This document shows positions 1 through 8,814 of a DNA stretch of 64,000 bases, in pieces. A program made the position numbers and the translations under genes. The notes under the pieces were generated by a model. It had not been told where the DNA came from and did no database searches. It saw nothing but the letters and a program-made list of their open reading frames with translations. Origin of the DNA: Pseudomonas sp. 7P_10.2_Bac1 (GTDB lineage Bacteria; Pseudomonadota; Gammaproteobacteria; Pseudomonadales; Pseudomonadaceae); NCBI RefSeq assembly GCF_025465935.1, contig NZ_JANLNV010000090.1:233223-297222 (forward strand), in the 5' to 3' direction. Numbering within the stretch: the first letter of the stretch is position 1; every line of letters starts with the position of its first letter.

Positions 1-1298
1 TCTACCGTGACAAATCGGTTGAGGTAAAAGCCCTTGTAGCGATCATTGACGTCGACGTAGCTCAAACTTTGGCGATAGGTCATGACGTCATTGAAGGCAT
101 GGGAAAACTGATAGCCGAGCACGTATTGGTCGCGCTTGTAGTTGTTCCATTTCGAGTCGCCCAAAAAGGCATCACGATCAATCTTGTTGCCCTGGGAGTT
201 GTGATACAGACTGCCCACTGCAGGCAGCGCCTGATAATCAGCCAAGCCGTCATCGCGCTGCACTTGCGCGTAAACGGTCAATTCGGTGCTGTCATTGGGC
301 GTCCAGCGCACGCTCGGCGCCAGCAACTTGCGTGAATCCTTGGTGTGATCCACTTGCTCGCCGCCGGTGTTGCCGACACCGATCAGTCGGTAGCTCAGGG
401 TCTGGTCTTCATCCAGCGGCCCGGTGAAATCAAAAGCCAGGTTATAGCGGTCAAAACTACCGGTGCCGACTTTGATCTGGTGCTTGGCTTCGGAGCTGGG
501 ACGCTTGGAGACAAGGTTGATCATGCCGCCCGGCTGGTTTTGCCCGTACAGCACCGAAGACGGGCCTTTGAGCACTTCGATGCGCTCCAGGGTGTAGGGG
601 TCGATTTGCAGCGCCCCGCCCAGGCTGCCAGCCGCAGGCAAATAGGCGCCATCCAGATACAGAAATGTCGGAGCGAAGCCGCGACTGGTGATTTCGTCTG
701 CGATGGTGTTGCGGTCGGTAAAACCATTGGTGCTCAGGCCCGGCGTATAACGCAAAGCCTGGGTCAGGTCGCGGGCACCCTGCACCTCCACTTGGTCAGC
801 GGTGACCACGTTGATGGTTTGCGGGATCTCCAGAATCGGCGTATCGGTTTTGGTCGCGGTGGCTGAGCGAGTCGCCACAAAACCGTCCACCGGGCCACGA
901 GCCTCTTCGACATGATGTGCAGAAACCGTCGTCGCGCCGAGGTTCAAGGCCCCCGTTTCCACCAGTGGATAAACGCTCAACGTGCCATTTTCAGTAACGT
1001 TCAAGCCCAATCCGGTGCCCGCCAAAGCCTGCTGAGCAGCTTGTTGCGAGGTGTATCTACCCTGCACCGGTGCCGACGTCTTGCCTTGCACCAAGCTCGC
1101 CGCAATGGACAGGGTCAGATTGTTGTCACGCGCAATCCGGCTCAAGGTCACGCCTAACGGCGCCGCTGGCAGATCATAAACCTGAAGGGCACTTTGCTCA
1201 TTGGCCGGCGAGTCGGCCAGCGCACTCAACGGCTGGCCGATAGTGCTCAGGGTAATGGTCAGTGCCAACAGGCAAGGTCTTAGCGGGGCATGCGACAT
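1..1298 (-). CDS. TonB-dependent siderophore receptor with N-terminal signalling domain (partial)
   Basis: Reading from the ATG at 1298 towards the left edge gives about 432 residues before the window ends. The rest of the barrel is outside; family members are usually 700-820 residues. A cleavable signal peptide is followed by an STN (secretin/TonB short N-terminal) signalling domain (QSALQVYDLPAAPLG, then the SIAASLVQGKTSAPVQGRY region) and the start of the plug (EIPQTINVVTADQV, GARDLTQALRYTPG). An AAAGGA ribosome site lies about 8 bases upstream. The STN domain fits the FecR-like and FecI-like genes just upstream, so this is probably the outer-membrane receptor of a transcription-coupled iron-uptake module. 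The siderophore cannot be told from the sequence. Confidence 0.9.
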   Translation of the reverse strand, partial: MSHAPLRPCLLALTITLSTIGQPLSALADSPANEQSALQVYDLPAAPLGVTLSRIARDNNLTLSIAASLVQGKTSAPVQGRYTSQQAAQQALAGTGLGLNVTENGTLSVYPLVETGALNLGATTVSAHHVEEARGPVDGFVATRSATATKTDTPILEIPQTINVVTADQVEVQGARDLTQALRYTPGLSTNGFTDRNTIADEITSRGFAPTFLYLDGAYLPAAGSLGGALQIDPYTLERIEVLKGPSSVLYGQNQPGGMINLVSKRPSSEAKHQIKVGTGSFDRYNLAFDFTGPLDEDQTLSYRLIGVGNTGGEQVDHTKDSRKLLAPSVRWTPNDSTELTVYAQVQRDDGLADYQALPAVGSLYHNSQGNKIDRDAFLGDSKWNNYKRDQYVLGYQFSHAFNDVMTYRQSLSYVDVNDRYKGFYLNRFVTV

Positions 1299-1353
1299 TG
1301 GGGATCCTTTCTCGTTGTGGTGTAGGCCGTTCTAACTTTGACCAACGAGCAGG

Positions 1354-1360
1354 ATTTTCC
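1354..1360 (-). promoter_or_regulatory. Possible ECF (FecI-type) -35 element for the receptor gene
   Basis: On the minus strand GGAAAAT lies about 56 bases before the receptor ATG and is followed about 10 bases later by TTGGTC (1338-1343). It resembles the GGAAAT -35 element of fecA-type promoters, but the spacing and -10 are not convincing. This is a weak inference from motif and position. Confidence 0.25.
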
Positions 1361-1398
1361 CCTCACGCCATGTGTAAATAATTCGTATTCGGTTGTTT

Positions 1399-2376
1399 TT
1401 AGCGACGCACGTCAACCACCGTCAGCCAAGGCCCATAGCGCTTCACAGTGATCGGCAAGGTTTGCGCCACGGCATTCAGGGCGTGTGCCGGGTTATCCAA
1501 CGGGAAAACGCCAAAGACTCGCACCCGCGCCGCTTCCGGGCTGATGCGTACAACGCCGGTCTGATAAGGGCGCAAGGCCTCGATCAAGGCCGACAACGGT
1601 TCATCCTGCAATTCGACCCGGCCTTGCAGCCAATCGGCCTGACTGCGTGACGACGGGGTTTGTGGATCAATCTGGAGGGTCGTGAACGACACCGCCTGAC
1701 CCGTTTCAATCAGCCGTCGCAATCCGCCCGAGGTATCCAGTTGCACGCTGTGCTGCTGCACGCTGGCCAGGCTTTCATCGGTGCCTTGGCGCACCATGAA
1801 GCGTGTACCCAGGGCTTGGACCTGGCCTTGTCCGGTCGCCACGACAAACGGACGCCCGGGATCGGCGGCCACATCGACTTGCAGCTCACCTTCTCGCAAC
1901 CGCACGCGGCGCTCCCCGGCACTGAATTCGATATCGACCGCGCTGCGCGCATTAAGGGTCAGGCGGCTGCCATCGGCCAACTCAATGGTTTTGCGTTCAC
2001 CGGTCCCGGTGTGTTCATCGGCCATCAAGCCCGCCAGCGGTGTGACTCGATCAACAACACCAGCAGTCCCCAGACCCAGCAGCAACAGCAACAAACCGCC
2101 TTGCAGGGCTTTTTTACCTGAAGACGAGGTGGTGCCCAGAATGGCTTTGCTTGCGGCTTGCAATTGGCCAGGGCTACGACGATCAACTGATTGCAGGTCG
2201 CTCAGCGGCGACTTCAACAACCCGGCTACGCGCTGCCAGGCCGCCTTGTGTTCCGGGTTTTCAGCCAGCCAGGCTTTGAATACCTGCCGCTCCGAAGGGC
2301 ACGCCTGGCCCGATTCCAGCCGCAGCACCCAGTCAATGGCTGCGCGGGTGATGGGGTCGACCTTGGTTTTGCTCAT
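1399..2376 (-). CDS. FecR-family transmembrane anti-sigma regulator
   Basis: A protein of 325 residues starting MSKTKVDPITRAAI. The N-terminal part (about 1-75) has the DUF4880-like cytoplasmic helices that bind the sigma factor, with the conserved WVLRLESG and FKAWLAENPEHKAAW segments. One membrane segment lies near residues 90-110 (GGLLLLLLGLGTAGVV), followed by the periplasmic FecR domain (RKTIELADGSRLTLNARSA) and a C-terminal STN-like region. The ATG at 2376 was preferred to an in-frame TTG at 2403 because it starts two bases after the sigma-factor stop, suggesting translational coupling. By family it relays receptor occupancy to the sigma factor encoded upstream. Confidence 0.9.
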   Translation of the reverse strand: MSKTKVDPITRAAIDWVLRLESGQACPSERQVFKAWLAENPEHKAAWQRVAGLLKSPLSDLQSVDRRSPGQLQAASKAILGTTSSSGKKALQGGLLLLLLGLGTAGVVDRVTPLAGLMADEHTGTGERKTIELADGSRLTLNARSAVDIEFSAGERRVRLREGELQVDVAADPGRPFVVATGQGQVQALGTRFMVRQGTDESLASVQQHSVQLDTSGGLRRLIETGQAVSFTTLQIDPQTPSSRSQADWLQGRVELQDEPLSALIEALRPYQTGVVRISPEAARVRVFGVFPLDNPAHALNAVAQTLPITVKRYGPWLTVVDVRR

Positions 2377-2378
2377 GT

Positions 2379-2885
2379 TCAGTCCGCCGTTTGTGACAAG
2401 CAATGAACAAAGGCACGACGCAAATCACGCTCTACGGTTGCCAGCGAAACACCCAACAGTTCAGCGATGGCCAGATGCGGCATGCCCTCGAGGCGGCTCA
2501 GCAAAAAGGCCCGTTTGACCCGCTGGGGCAGACCTTCCAACGCCCGATCGATGGCTTCGATGGCCTCGCGCACCAGGGCGATGTCTTCAGCCGATGGCGC
2601 ATGGTCTTCCGGCAGTTCAGCCAGTTGTTCAAGATACGACTGCTCGAGTTTGCGGCGACGCCAGAGGGAGCACAGCAGCCGGCGGGCAACGGTACTGAGG
2701 TAGGCGCGAGGCTCCTGGATACGGTCCAGTTGTTGCGCGTCAAAAGCGCGCAAAAAAGTGTCTTGGGTCAAATCAGCCGCATCCTGCGGGCAACGCACCT
2801 GACGCCCCAGCCAGCCGCGCAACCACACATGATTGTCGTGATACAGGCTCGCCAGCAGGGCTTTGGGATCCAGATGAGTAGACAC
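2379..2885 (-). CDS. FecI-family ECF RNA polymerase sigma factor
   Basis: A protein of 168 residues, normal for iron-starvation ECF sigma factors. Region 2 is visible at about 10-75 (YHDNHVWLRGWLGRQ, AADLTQDTFLRAF, RAYLSTVARRLLCSLWRRR) and region 4 at about 110-165 (LPQRVKRAFLLSRLEGMPHLAIAELL followed by the helix-turn-helix). The start is GTG with only a weak ribosome site, so initiation could be inefficient. It is the first gene of the sigma/anti-sigma/receptor module and is preceded by a Fur-box-like sequence at 2907-2925. It should direct transcription of the receptor gene downstream. Confidence 0.92.
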   Translation of the reverse strand: MSTHLDPKALLASLYHDNHVWLRGWLGRQVRCPQDAADLTQDTFLRAFDAQQLDRIQEPRAYLSTVARRLLCSLWRRRKLEQSYLEQLAELPEDHAPSAEDIALVREAIEAIDRALEGLPQRVKRAFLLSRLEGMPHLAIAELLGVSLATVERDLRRAFVHCLSQTAD

Positions 2886-2906
2886 AATAGATAACCAGAC
2901 TTAAAT

Positions 2907-2925
2907 AGCAATAAGTCGCATTATC
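2907..2925 (-). promoter_or_regulatory. Candidate Fur box upstream of the FecI-like sigma gene
   Basis: The minus-strand 19-mer beginning GATAATG matches the classic Fur consensus at 12 of 19 positions and sits 22-40 bases before the GTG start. Iron repression of FecI-type sigma genes by Fur is well established in pseudomonads. Occupancy here is inferred. Confidence 0.5.
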
Positions 2926-2976
2926 GGCAGATTGAACGCAATTGCAATCCGCTTGTTTAGAACAAATCGTGCGCCC

Positions 2977-3006
2977 CGCGATCTTTTGATTTTTTAAAAG
3001 ATCGCG
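2977..3006. repeat. Palindromic repeat/hairpin (CGCGATC family), copy 1
   Basis: An 11-bp perfect inverted repeat (CGCGATCTTTT / AAAAGATCGCG) with an 8-base loop, followed by GAGGCAAGCTC. It sits just downstream of the SDR gene and may also act as its terminator. Related copies occur at 28477-28534 and 35685-35747, with a degenerate one near 16511-16533. Confidence 0.75.
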
Positions 3007-3030
3007 AGGCAAGCTCACTTCGACACTTTG

Positions 3031-3777
3031 CTAGCGCCCTCCGCCCAGGTCCAGGAAGGTGCCGGTGGTGTAGGAAGCCTTGTCCGAAAGCAGCCAGATG
3101 ATAGCTTCGGCGACTTCTTCAGGGCGGCCACCGCGGCCCATGGGGATCAGCGGTTCAAGTTTACTGACCCGCCCGGGGTCGCCGCTCAGGGCGTGGAAGT
3201 CGGTGAAAATATAGCCTGGGCGCACGGCGTTTACCCGAATGCCCTCACCCGCCAGCTCTTTGGACAAGCCCAGGGTGAAGGTGTCGAGCGCGCCTTTGGA
3301 GGCGGCATAGTCGACGTACTCGCTGGGCGAGCCCAGCCGCGCGGCCACCGAGGAGACATTGACAATGTTGCCACCCTGCCCGCCATAACGCGGTGACATG
3401 CGCAACACCGCGTGCTTGGCGCACAGGATAGGGCCCAACACGTTGGTTTTAAGGGTGTGCAGGATACGCACCTCGGACATTTCGTCGACCCGGGACTTGT
3501 GCCCCACGGTGCCCGCATTGTTGACCAGCGCCGTGACCTGCCCCAGTTCAAGGTCAACCCGCGAGAACAGGCTGATGACTTCGTCCTCGTCGCTCACGTC
3601 TGCCCGAACGGCGATGGCCTGAGCTCCCAGCGCACGCACTTGGTCGAGCACTTCATGGGCCGCCGTGTCGTCAGACTGGTAGTTGATGCAAATCCGGTAA
3701 CCCTGTTGCGCCGCCAGTACGGCAGTGGCTGCGCCAATGCCGCGACTACCACCGGTGATCACGATGACTCTATCCAT
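3031..3777 (-). CDS. SDR-family oxidoreductase
   Basis: A classical short-chain dehydrogenase/reductase of 248 residues. The Rossmann cofactor motif TGGSRGIG is at 8-15, NNAG at 86-89, the catalytic serine in NVSSVAA near 142, and the active-site pair Y157/K161 in DYAASK. The final strand carries the usual YTTGTFLDLGGGR ending. The ATG at 3777 was chosen over an in-frame ATG at 3798 because GGGGAG lies 9 bases before it. The substrate cannot be inferred. It resembles the YgfF-like or FabG-like glucose/3-oxoacyl-type branches. It stands alone between the FecI promoter region and the MHYT gene. Confidence 0.88.
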   Translation of the reverse strand: MDRVIVITGGSRGIGAATAVLAAQQGYRICINYQSDDTAAHEVLDQVRALGAQAIAVRADVSDEDEVISLFSRVDLELGQVTALVNNAGTVGHKSRVDEMSEVRILHTLKTNVLGPILCAKHAVLRMSPRYGGQGGNIVNVSSVAARLGSPSEYVDYAASKGALDTFTLGLSKELAGEGIRVNAVRPGYIFTDFHALSGDPGRVSKLEPLIPMGRGGRPEEVAEAIIWLLSDKASYTTGTFLDLGGGR

Positions 3778-3840
3778 AAATACGCGCTCCCCATTCAACC
3801 TGTGGATTTGCCACAGAGTAACCGCGAAGCAGCGGTTTTG

Positions 3841-5937
3841 TCAGGCTGGAGTCGGTTTGTCGGATACCGGGTGCTCGGCGCGATGAATGTCCATCATGAA
3901 TTGCTCAGCCGGAAGCGGTTGCCCCAGCAGAAAACCTTGCAGGGAATCACACCCCAGGGTGGTCAGGAAGCTTTGCTGGGTGTCGGTCTCAACGCCTTCC
4001 GCGACGATCCGCAAACCCAACGCCTGGCCCAACGCAACAATCGCCGAGACAATTGCCGCATCGTCGCTGTCATGTTCCAGGTCACGCACAAACCCCCGGT
4101 CAATTTTCAGCTCGTTGGCGGGCAGGCGCTTGAGGTACATGAGGCTGGAATAGCCCGTGCCGAAGTCATCGATGGACAGGTCGACGCCCATGTGTGACAG
4201 CTTTTGCAGCACCGTCATGCTCGCATCGGCATCGCTCATGGCAGTGGTTTCGGTGATCTCCAGGGTCAGGCTGTTTGCCGGCAAGTGGTTGCGCTCCAGC
4301 GCAGCGACCACACTGTCGACCAGCCCCGAATAGCAAAACTGCAAGGCCGACAGATTGACCGCAATTCGCCAGTGGCTATAGCCCTCGTCGAACCAGATGC
4401 GCATTTGCCGACAGGCTTCGTTGAGCACCCACTCGCCAATGGGAATGATCAAGCCGGTTTTTTCAGCCAGCTCGATAAAGTCGTCTGGCTGCAGCAGGCC
4501 TTGTTGCGGATGCTCCCAGCGCAACAAGGCCTCGGCACCGACCGGCTTGCCGTTGCTGGCATCAAACTTGGGCTGGTAATGCAGGCGGAACTGATTGTCT
4601 TCCAGCGCGTGACGCAAGTCCTGCAGCAGTTGCAGCTGTTTACGCGCATTGGTGTTCATCGACACGTCAAAGAAACTGTAGCCGTTCTTGCCCCCGCCCT
4701 TGGCGTGGTACATCGCGGCGTCCGCGTTCATCAGCAATTCTTCGGCGGTCTGGCCATTGCCGGGGTATAGGGCAATACCGATACTCGCGGAAATCTGCAG
4801 ATCATGCTCATCCACGCGAAAGCTCTTGGCTAACAGGCTGACTTGCCGGGTGGCCACTTGCGGTGCATCATCGGGCTCGCTCAAACGCACCAGCAAGACA
4901 AATTCATCGCCACCGATGCGCGCCAGGGTGTCCTGGCTACGCAACTGCTCGCGCAAACGCAAGGCCACTTCACGCAGCAAACGGTCGCCCACGTGATGGC
5001 CAAAAGCATCGTTGACCGGCTTGAAGCCGTCCAAGTCAATGAACATCAGCGAAAAGCACCCGCCCTGCTCCGTCACTTTGCCCATCGCCTGGCTGATCCG
5101 GTCAGCCAGCAGAATGCGATTGGGCAGCCCGGTCAAAGTGTCATGCAGGGCCAGTTGGGTGAGTTCCTCGTTGGCCAGGGTCAGCGAGTCGGCCAGGGCC
5201 CGTGTGCGGGCATCCAGGCGTGCGTCGAAGATCGAGGTCAGCAGCGCGATCACCAACACGGCCAGGCTGGACACCAGTACCAGATTGTCCAGGCCTTTGC
5301 CGCTCAAGCCGCCCACCAGCGCGCCGCAAAAACTGCCCACCGGGAAATTCGCCGCCGCCATGCCGGTGTAATGCATGCCGACAATTGCCAGCCCCATGAT
5401 CACCGAGGCACCGGCGCGAATCAGGCGCACATAGGGGGTTTGCTTGCGCAGGCGAAAGGCAATGGACAGCGCCGCCGCCGAAGCGCCTACGGCGATCACC
5501 AGCGACAGGCCGAACAGGGCTGGGTCGTAATCAATGCCGGGCTGCATCTTCAGGGCGGCCATGCCGCTGTAGTGCATGGCGCTGATCCCCGCCCCCATGA
5601 TCAAGGCGCCAAACAGCAATTGCAGGGCGGGCAGGCTCGGCTGGCTGACCAGCCACAAGGCAAAACCGCAGGACAGAATCGCCACCACCAGCGACCACAG
5701 GGTAAGCCCCACGTCGTAGCCCAGCTCCAATGGCAACTCCAGGGCCAGCATCCCTATAAAGTGCATGGACCAGACCCCGAAACCCATGGCCAGGGCGCCG
5801 CCGCCCATCCACAGATAGGCTGTGCGCCCACGTGCGGTGGCAATTCGTCCGGTCAGATCAAGCGCGGTATACGACGCAAGAATCGCGACGCAGACAGAAA
5901 TAAAAACCAGGGCGGGTGAGTATGTTGCAGCGACCAT
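3841..5937 (-). CDS. mucR: MHYT-GGDEF-EAL membrane cyclic-di-GMP enzyme, MucR-like
   Basis: A protein of 698 residues from the ATG at 5937; the open frame runs further upstream but only through a repeat element. The N-terminal 250 residues form a seven-helix MHYT sensor with three copies of the metal-binding motif (SMHFIGM, AMHYSGM, GMHYTGM). A GGDEF domain follows (GGDEF intact at 342-346), then an EAL domain (EAL at 469-471, DDFGTGYSSL and LKID present). Both the cyclase and phosphodiesterase motifs look intact. This architecture and length match P. aeruginosa MucR, which feeds c-di-GMP to alginate synthesis. NbdA shares the layout but has a degenerate GGDEF, so MucR fits better. The sensed ligand (NO, O2 or CO via copper) is a family proposal. 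Confidence 0.85.
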   Translation of the reverse strand: MVAATYSPALVFISVCVAILASYTALDLTGRIATARGRTAYLWMGGGALAMGFGVWSMHFIGMLALELPLELGYDVGLTLWSLVVAILSCGFALWLVSQPSLPALQLLFGALIMGAGISAMHYSGMAALKMQPGIDYDPALFGLSLVIAVGASAAALSIAFRLRKQTPYVRLIRAGASVIMGLAIVGMHYTGMAAANFPVGSFCGALVGGLSGKGLDNLVLVSSLAVLVIALLTSIFDARLDARTRALADSLTLANEELTQLALHDTLTGLPNRILLADRISQAMGKVTEQGGCFSLMFIDLDGFKPVNDAFGHHVGDRLLREVALRLREQLRSQDTLARIGGDEFVLLVRLSEPDDAPQVATRQVSLLAKSFRVDEHDLQISASIGIALYPGNGQTAEELLMNADAAMYHAKGGGKNGYSFFDVSMNTNARKQLQLLQDLRHALEDNQFRLHYQPKFDASNGKPVGAEALLRWEHPQQGLLQPDDFIELAEKTGLIIPIGEWVLNEACRQMRIWFDEGYSHWRIAVNLSALQFCYSGLVDSVVAALERNHLPANSLTLEITETTAMSDADASMTVLQKLSHMGVDLSIDDFGTGYSSLMYLKRLPANELKIDRGFVRDLEHDSDDAAIVSAIVALGQALGLRIVAEGVETDTQQSFLTTLGCDSLQGFLLGQPLPAEQFMMDIHRAEHPVSDKPTPA

Positions 5938-6030
5938 GAGCCTTCTCTTGAACGATCCGGAACTGCATCCATGCCCGGTGGAAAATGCGCGATTGTACTG
6001 CTTCCTGAAACCAACGCACGTAAATGCTAG

Positions 6031-6171
6031 GGTCTGTTCCCGTTTCATTGCGGCCGCGAAGATAGCCCCCTTGCTACAGGGAAAGGCGCACGAAGCATGG
6101 TTGGGTTGTTCCCAATAAGCCTCAAGCAACTTCGCCCTGGAACGCGCCTTTCAGTGAAACGGTAACAGACC
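6031..6171. repeat. MITE-like dispersed repeat with 20-bp terminal inverted repeats, copy 1
   Basis: The left end (6031-6050, GGTCTGTTCCCGTTTCATTG) and the reverse complement of the right end (6152-6171) agree at 18 of 20 bases. The interior carries a small hairpin TTGGG-TTGTT-CCCAA at 6101-6115. A diverged second copy with the same interior order lies at 10659-10776. There is no coding capacity, so if mobile it would need a transposase in trans. The right end abuts the stop codon of the LysR gene and the left end lies 94 bases before the MHYT gene start. Confidence 0.75.
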
Positions 6172-7056
6172 TCAAGGGATCTGGGCGCTCGCTTCACGCT
6201 TGACCTTGTTTATGTAACGCACGACCGCCGCTGACTTTTCAAATCGGCGATAGATCAACGACAACCACGAAGTCGCGTCACACCCCTCAATGGTGCGATA
6301 CAGCACATTTGGCAAGCTGATGTGCCCTACCACGCAGGCCGGCACTACGGCTACGCCGCGGTTCAGCGACACCAGGGCGATTACCGCCACCAGGCCACCC
6401 GGCTGCGGCCCCAGCTTGGGGGCATAGCCCCCCTGGGCCGCCACCTGCAAAGTACCGCTGATCTGCTCCGGCAAAATGAACGTCTCATGCTGCAAGTGGC
6501 CAGCATTGATCTGTTTAAGCCGAGTGAGCCATGCATCGGCGGCGAACGCCAGCACAAAACCTTCACTGTTCAGACGAATGGCATCCAGTTCGGGAGGCAG
6601 TGCCATCGGTGAGCGCACATAACCCAGGTCAAAGCGCCCTTCAGCCACCATCGTTGGCAAACTGGCCATCGGCGCTTCGCGCACGCTCAGGCTGACCTCT
6701 GAAGAGGCCTCGGCGTATGCCTTCACCTGGCGCTGCAAGACACCCGAATACACCGCCGAGGCGACATAACCCAGTTCGATATGGCCGGTCTCACCACGAC
6801 CGGCCCGCTGTGCATGGCGCTGGGCAAGTTCGAATTGGCGCACAGTGGCGTCGGCCTCAGGCAACAGCGCCTGCCCCGCTTCGGTCAGGCTGACATGGCG
6901 CTGTTCACGTACAAACAAACGCACTCCGAGGGCGTTTTCCAGGTCCTGGATCTGACGACTCAACGTCGGCGGCGCAATGCCCAGCACTTCGGCGGCACGG
7001 GTAAAGTTGCAGTGCTGGGCAACCGCCAGAAAGTAGCGGAAGTGACGTATTTCCAT
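6172..7056 (-). CDS. LysR-family transcriptional regulator
   Basis: A protein of 294 residues with a typical N-terminal winged helix-turn-helix (MEIRHFRYFLAVAQHCNFTRAAEVLG, APPTLSRQIQDLE) and a C-terminal periplasmic-binding-like effector domain. It is divergent from the MFS exporter, with 162 bp between the start codons, the usual arrangement for a LysR protein that controls its neighbour and itself. The co-inducer is unknown. Its stop codon touches the end of a MITE-like repeat, so the last residues could have been altered by that insertion, although the length is normal. Confidence 0.92.
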   Translation of the reverse strand: MEIRHFRYFLAVAQHCNFTRAAEVLGIAPPTLSRQIQDLENALGVRLFVREQRHVSLTEAGQALLPEADATVRQFELAQRHAQRAGRGETGHIELGYVASAVYSGVLQRQVKAYAEASSEVSLSVREAPMASLPTMVAEGRFDLGYVRSPMALPPELDAIRLNSEGFVLAFAADAWLTRLKQINAGHLQHETFILPEQISGTLQVAAQGGYAPKLGPQPGGLVAVIALVSLNRGVAVVPACVVGHISLPNVLYRTIEGCDATSWLSLIYRRFEKSAAVVRYINKVKREASAQIP

Positions 7057-7218
7057 GGCAGCGTTAGCTCAAAGGTAATGAAGTTCAGGCGGCCAGCTAA
7101 CGCAACTCGGCTGGCGCAGCGATACCCTGTTGGCACAGCCACACTAGAGAGACATGAACATGCTCGTCAACTTGATTACTCGCAAAGTAACGTCCTTGCT
7201 TGGCGCGAGGCAGCGCCC

Positions 7219-8745
7219 ATGAAAACCGTCAGCCCACGACTGACCCTGCTCACCGCCAGCGGGGTGTGCTCATTGATCGTGCTCGACACCAACATCGTCG
7301 CGGTCACCCTGCCCACCATTGCCCGTGACTTGGGCGCCAACTTTGTCGACATCGAATGGGTGGTCAGCGCTTATATGCTGGCGTTTGCCGCTTTGCTGCT
7401 GCCGGCCGGAAGCATTGCCGACCGGATCGGTCGCAAGACCACCTTGATCTGGGGCTTGAGCATTTTCATCCTGGCATCCCTTGGATGCGCAGCGGCGCCC
7501 AACAGCCTGTTGCTGGAAATCGCCCGCGCGGTCAAAGGGGTCGGCGCCGCGCTGTTGCTGACCTCGGCACTGGCTTCCATCGGGCATGCCTTCCATGATG
7601 AGGTCGAACGAGCCAAAGCCTGGGCGTTCTGGGGTGCGTGCATGGGCGTGGCGATGACCGCCGCGCCGACATTGGGCGGCCTGATCACCGAGTACCTGGG
7701 TTGGCGCTGGATTTTCTACCTCAATCTGCCGGTTGGTTTGGTGCTGATGGCGCTGGTGCGTCATGCCATTGATGAATCTCGCGATCCGCAATCTTCACGG
7801 CTCGACCCTTGGGGTAGCCTGGCGTTCAGCGCCAGCTTGCTGTGCCTGATCTGGGGCTTGATCGAAGCCAACCGCATTGGCTGGGACAACTCGCTGACCT
7901 ATATCCGGTTGTGTGGCGGCGGGCTGCTGTTGGCGCTGTTTGTGTGGATCGAGTCGGTGCAGCAGCGGCCGATGATCGACCTGCAACTGTTTCGTCACCC
8001 GCGGTTCATCGGTGCGCTGCTGGGCATGTTTGCCTATGCCGGGTGCGCTCAGGTGATGATGACCTTACTGCCGTTTTACCTGCAAAACGGCCTGGGCTTG
8101 AGCGCCATTCTCTCGGGGCTGGGCATGCTGCCTTTTGCCCTGACCATGTTGATCTGCCCGCGCATTGGCGCGCGTATGGCGTCACGTTTCAGCCCCGCGA
8201 ACATGATGGCGCTGGGCTTGGCCCTGGTGGGCTGCGGCAATTTGCTCAGTGCCTGGGCAGTGGCTCATGGCGGGTACCTGAGTTTCGCGCTCACCACTGC
8301 CGTGACGGGCGCCGGAGCCGGACTGCTGAACGGCGATACACAAAAGAACATCATGGCGTGCGTACCGCGTGACCGGGTCGGGATGGGATCCGGCATGAGC
8401 ACTACCATGCGTTTTAGCGCCATTGTCCTGGCCATCGGCGTATACGGCGCGTTGCTGGGCGGGCACACCGAACAGAATCTGCAAGCCAGCCTTGTGCACA
8501 TCGCCTCGCCATGGCTGGAACACACTCACTTTATAGCTTCACGGGTAGTGGCCGGCGATCTGACAGGGGCTCTTGGCCAACTGCCGTTGGCGGCACAGGT
8601 ACAGATACAGCCGCTAGCGACCCAGGCGTTTGTAGAAGGTTTCAGCACCGTGCTGTGGGTGGCCGGATTGCTGTCATTGCTGGGCGCACTGCTGGTGGGC
8701 ACGTTGATGCGCAAGCCCATTCCTCGGTTTGCGGTTGCGGTTTAA
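7219..8745 (+). CDS. DHA2-family (EmrB/QacA-like) MFS drug exporter
   Basis: A protein of 508 residues with about 14 hydrophobic segments. Motif A is near residue 70 (PAGSIADRIGRKTTL), the proximal motif D1 is LDTNIVAVTLPTIARDL, and motif C-like glycines (GGLITEYLGWRWIFYLNLPVG) are also present, all typical of the proton:drug antiporter-2 family. The upstream open frame is an artefact of the reverse-strand LysR gene. The ATG at 7219 has GAGG about 8 bases before it. No membrane-fusion partner (EmrA) is adjacent, so it probably works as a single-component inner-membrane exporter. The divergent LysR protein is the likely regulator. Confidence 0.88.
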   Translation: MKTVSPRLTLLTASGVCSLIVLDTNIVAVTLPTIARDLGANFVDIEWVVSAYMLAFAALLLPAGSIADRIGRKTTLIWGLSIFILASLGCAAAPNSLLLEIARAVKGVGAALLLTSALASIGHAFHDEVERAKAWAFWGACMGVAMTAAPTLGGLITEYLGWRWIFYLNLPVGLVLMALVRHAIDESRDPQSSRLDPWGSLAFSASLLCLIWGLIEANRIGWDNSLTYIRLCGGGLLLALFVWIESVQQRPMIDLQLFRHPRFIGALLGMFAYAGCAQVMMTLLPFYLQNGLGLSAILSGLGMLPFALTMLICPRIGARMASRFSPANMMALGLALVGCGNLLSAWAVAHGGYLSFALTTAVTGAGAGLLNGDTQKNIMACVPRDRVGMGSGMSTTMRFSAIVLAIGVYGALLGGHTEQNLQASLVHIASPWLEHTHFIASRVVAGDLTGALGQLPLAAQVQIQPLATQAFVEGFSTVLWVAGLLSLLGALLVGTLMRKPIPRFAVAV

Positions 8746-8791
8746 AACACATCTTCAGCCTCTGCTATCAAGACTCACCAAAAGGGCCTGC

Positions 8792-8814
8792 AGCCGTAGC
8801 CACAGGCTACGGCT
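8792..8814. terminator. Perfect 10-bp inverted repeat between convergent genes
   Basis: AGCCGTAGCC and GGCTACGGCT flank a 3-base loop. It starts 46 bases after the MFS stop and ends directly at the stop codon of the small minus-strand gene, so it is well placed as a bidirectional terminator, though U-runs are short. It may also be a REP-type unit. Confidence 0.55.

Noticed and set aside
4843..5919. A 358-codon plus-strand frame opposite the MHYT gene
   Set aside because: Antisense of a three-domain gene with intact motifs; composition is not protein-like.
5938..6129. 64-codon N-terminal extension of the MHYT-GGDEF-EAL frame
   Set aside because: It runs through the MITE-like repeat; MVAATYSPAL at 5937 is the expected start of MHYT proteins.
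6781..7218. N-terminal extension of the MFS frame
   Set aside because: It runs antisense through the LysR gene; the ATG at 7219 has the proper N-terminus of an MFS protein.
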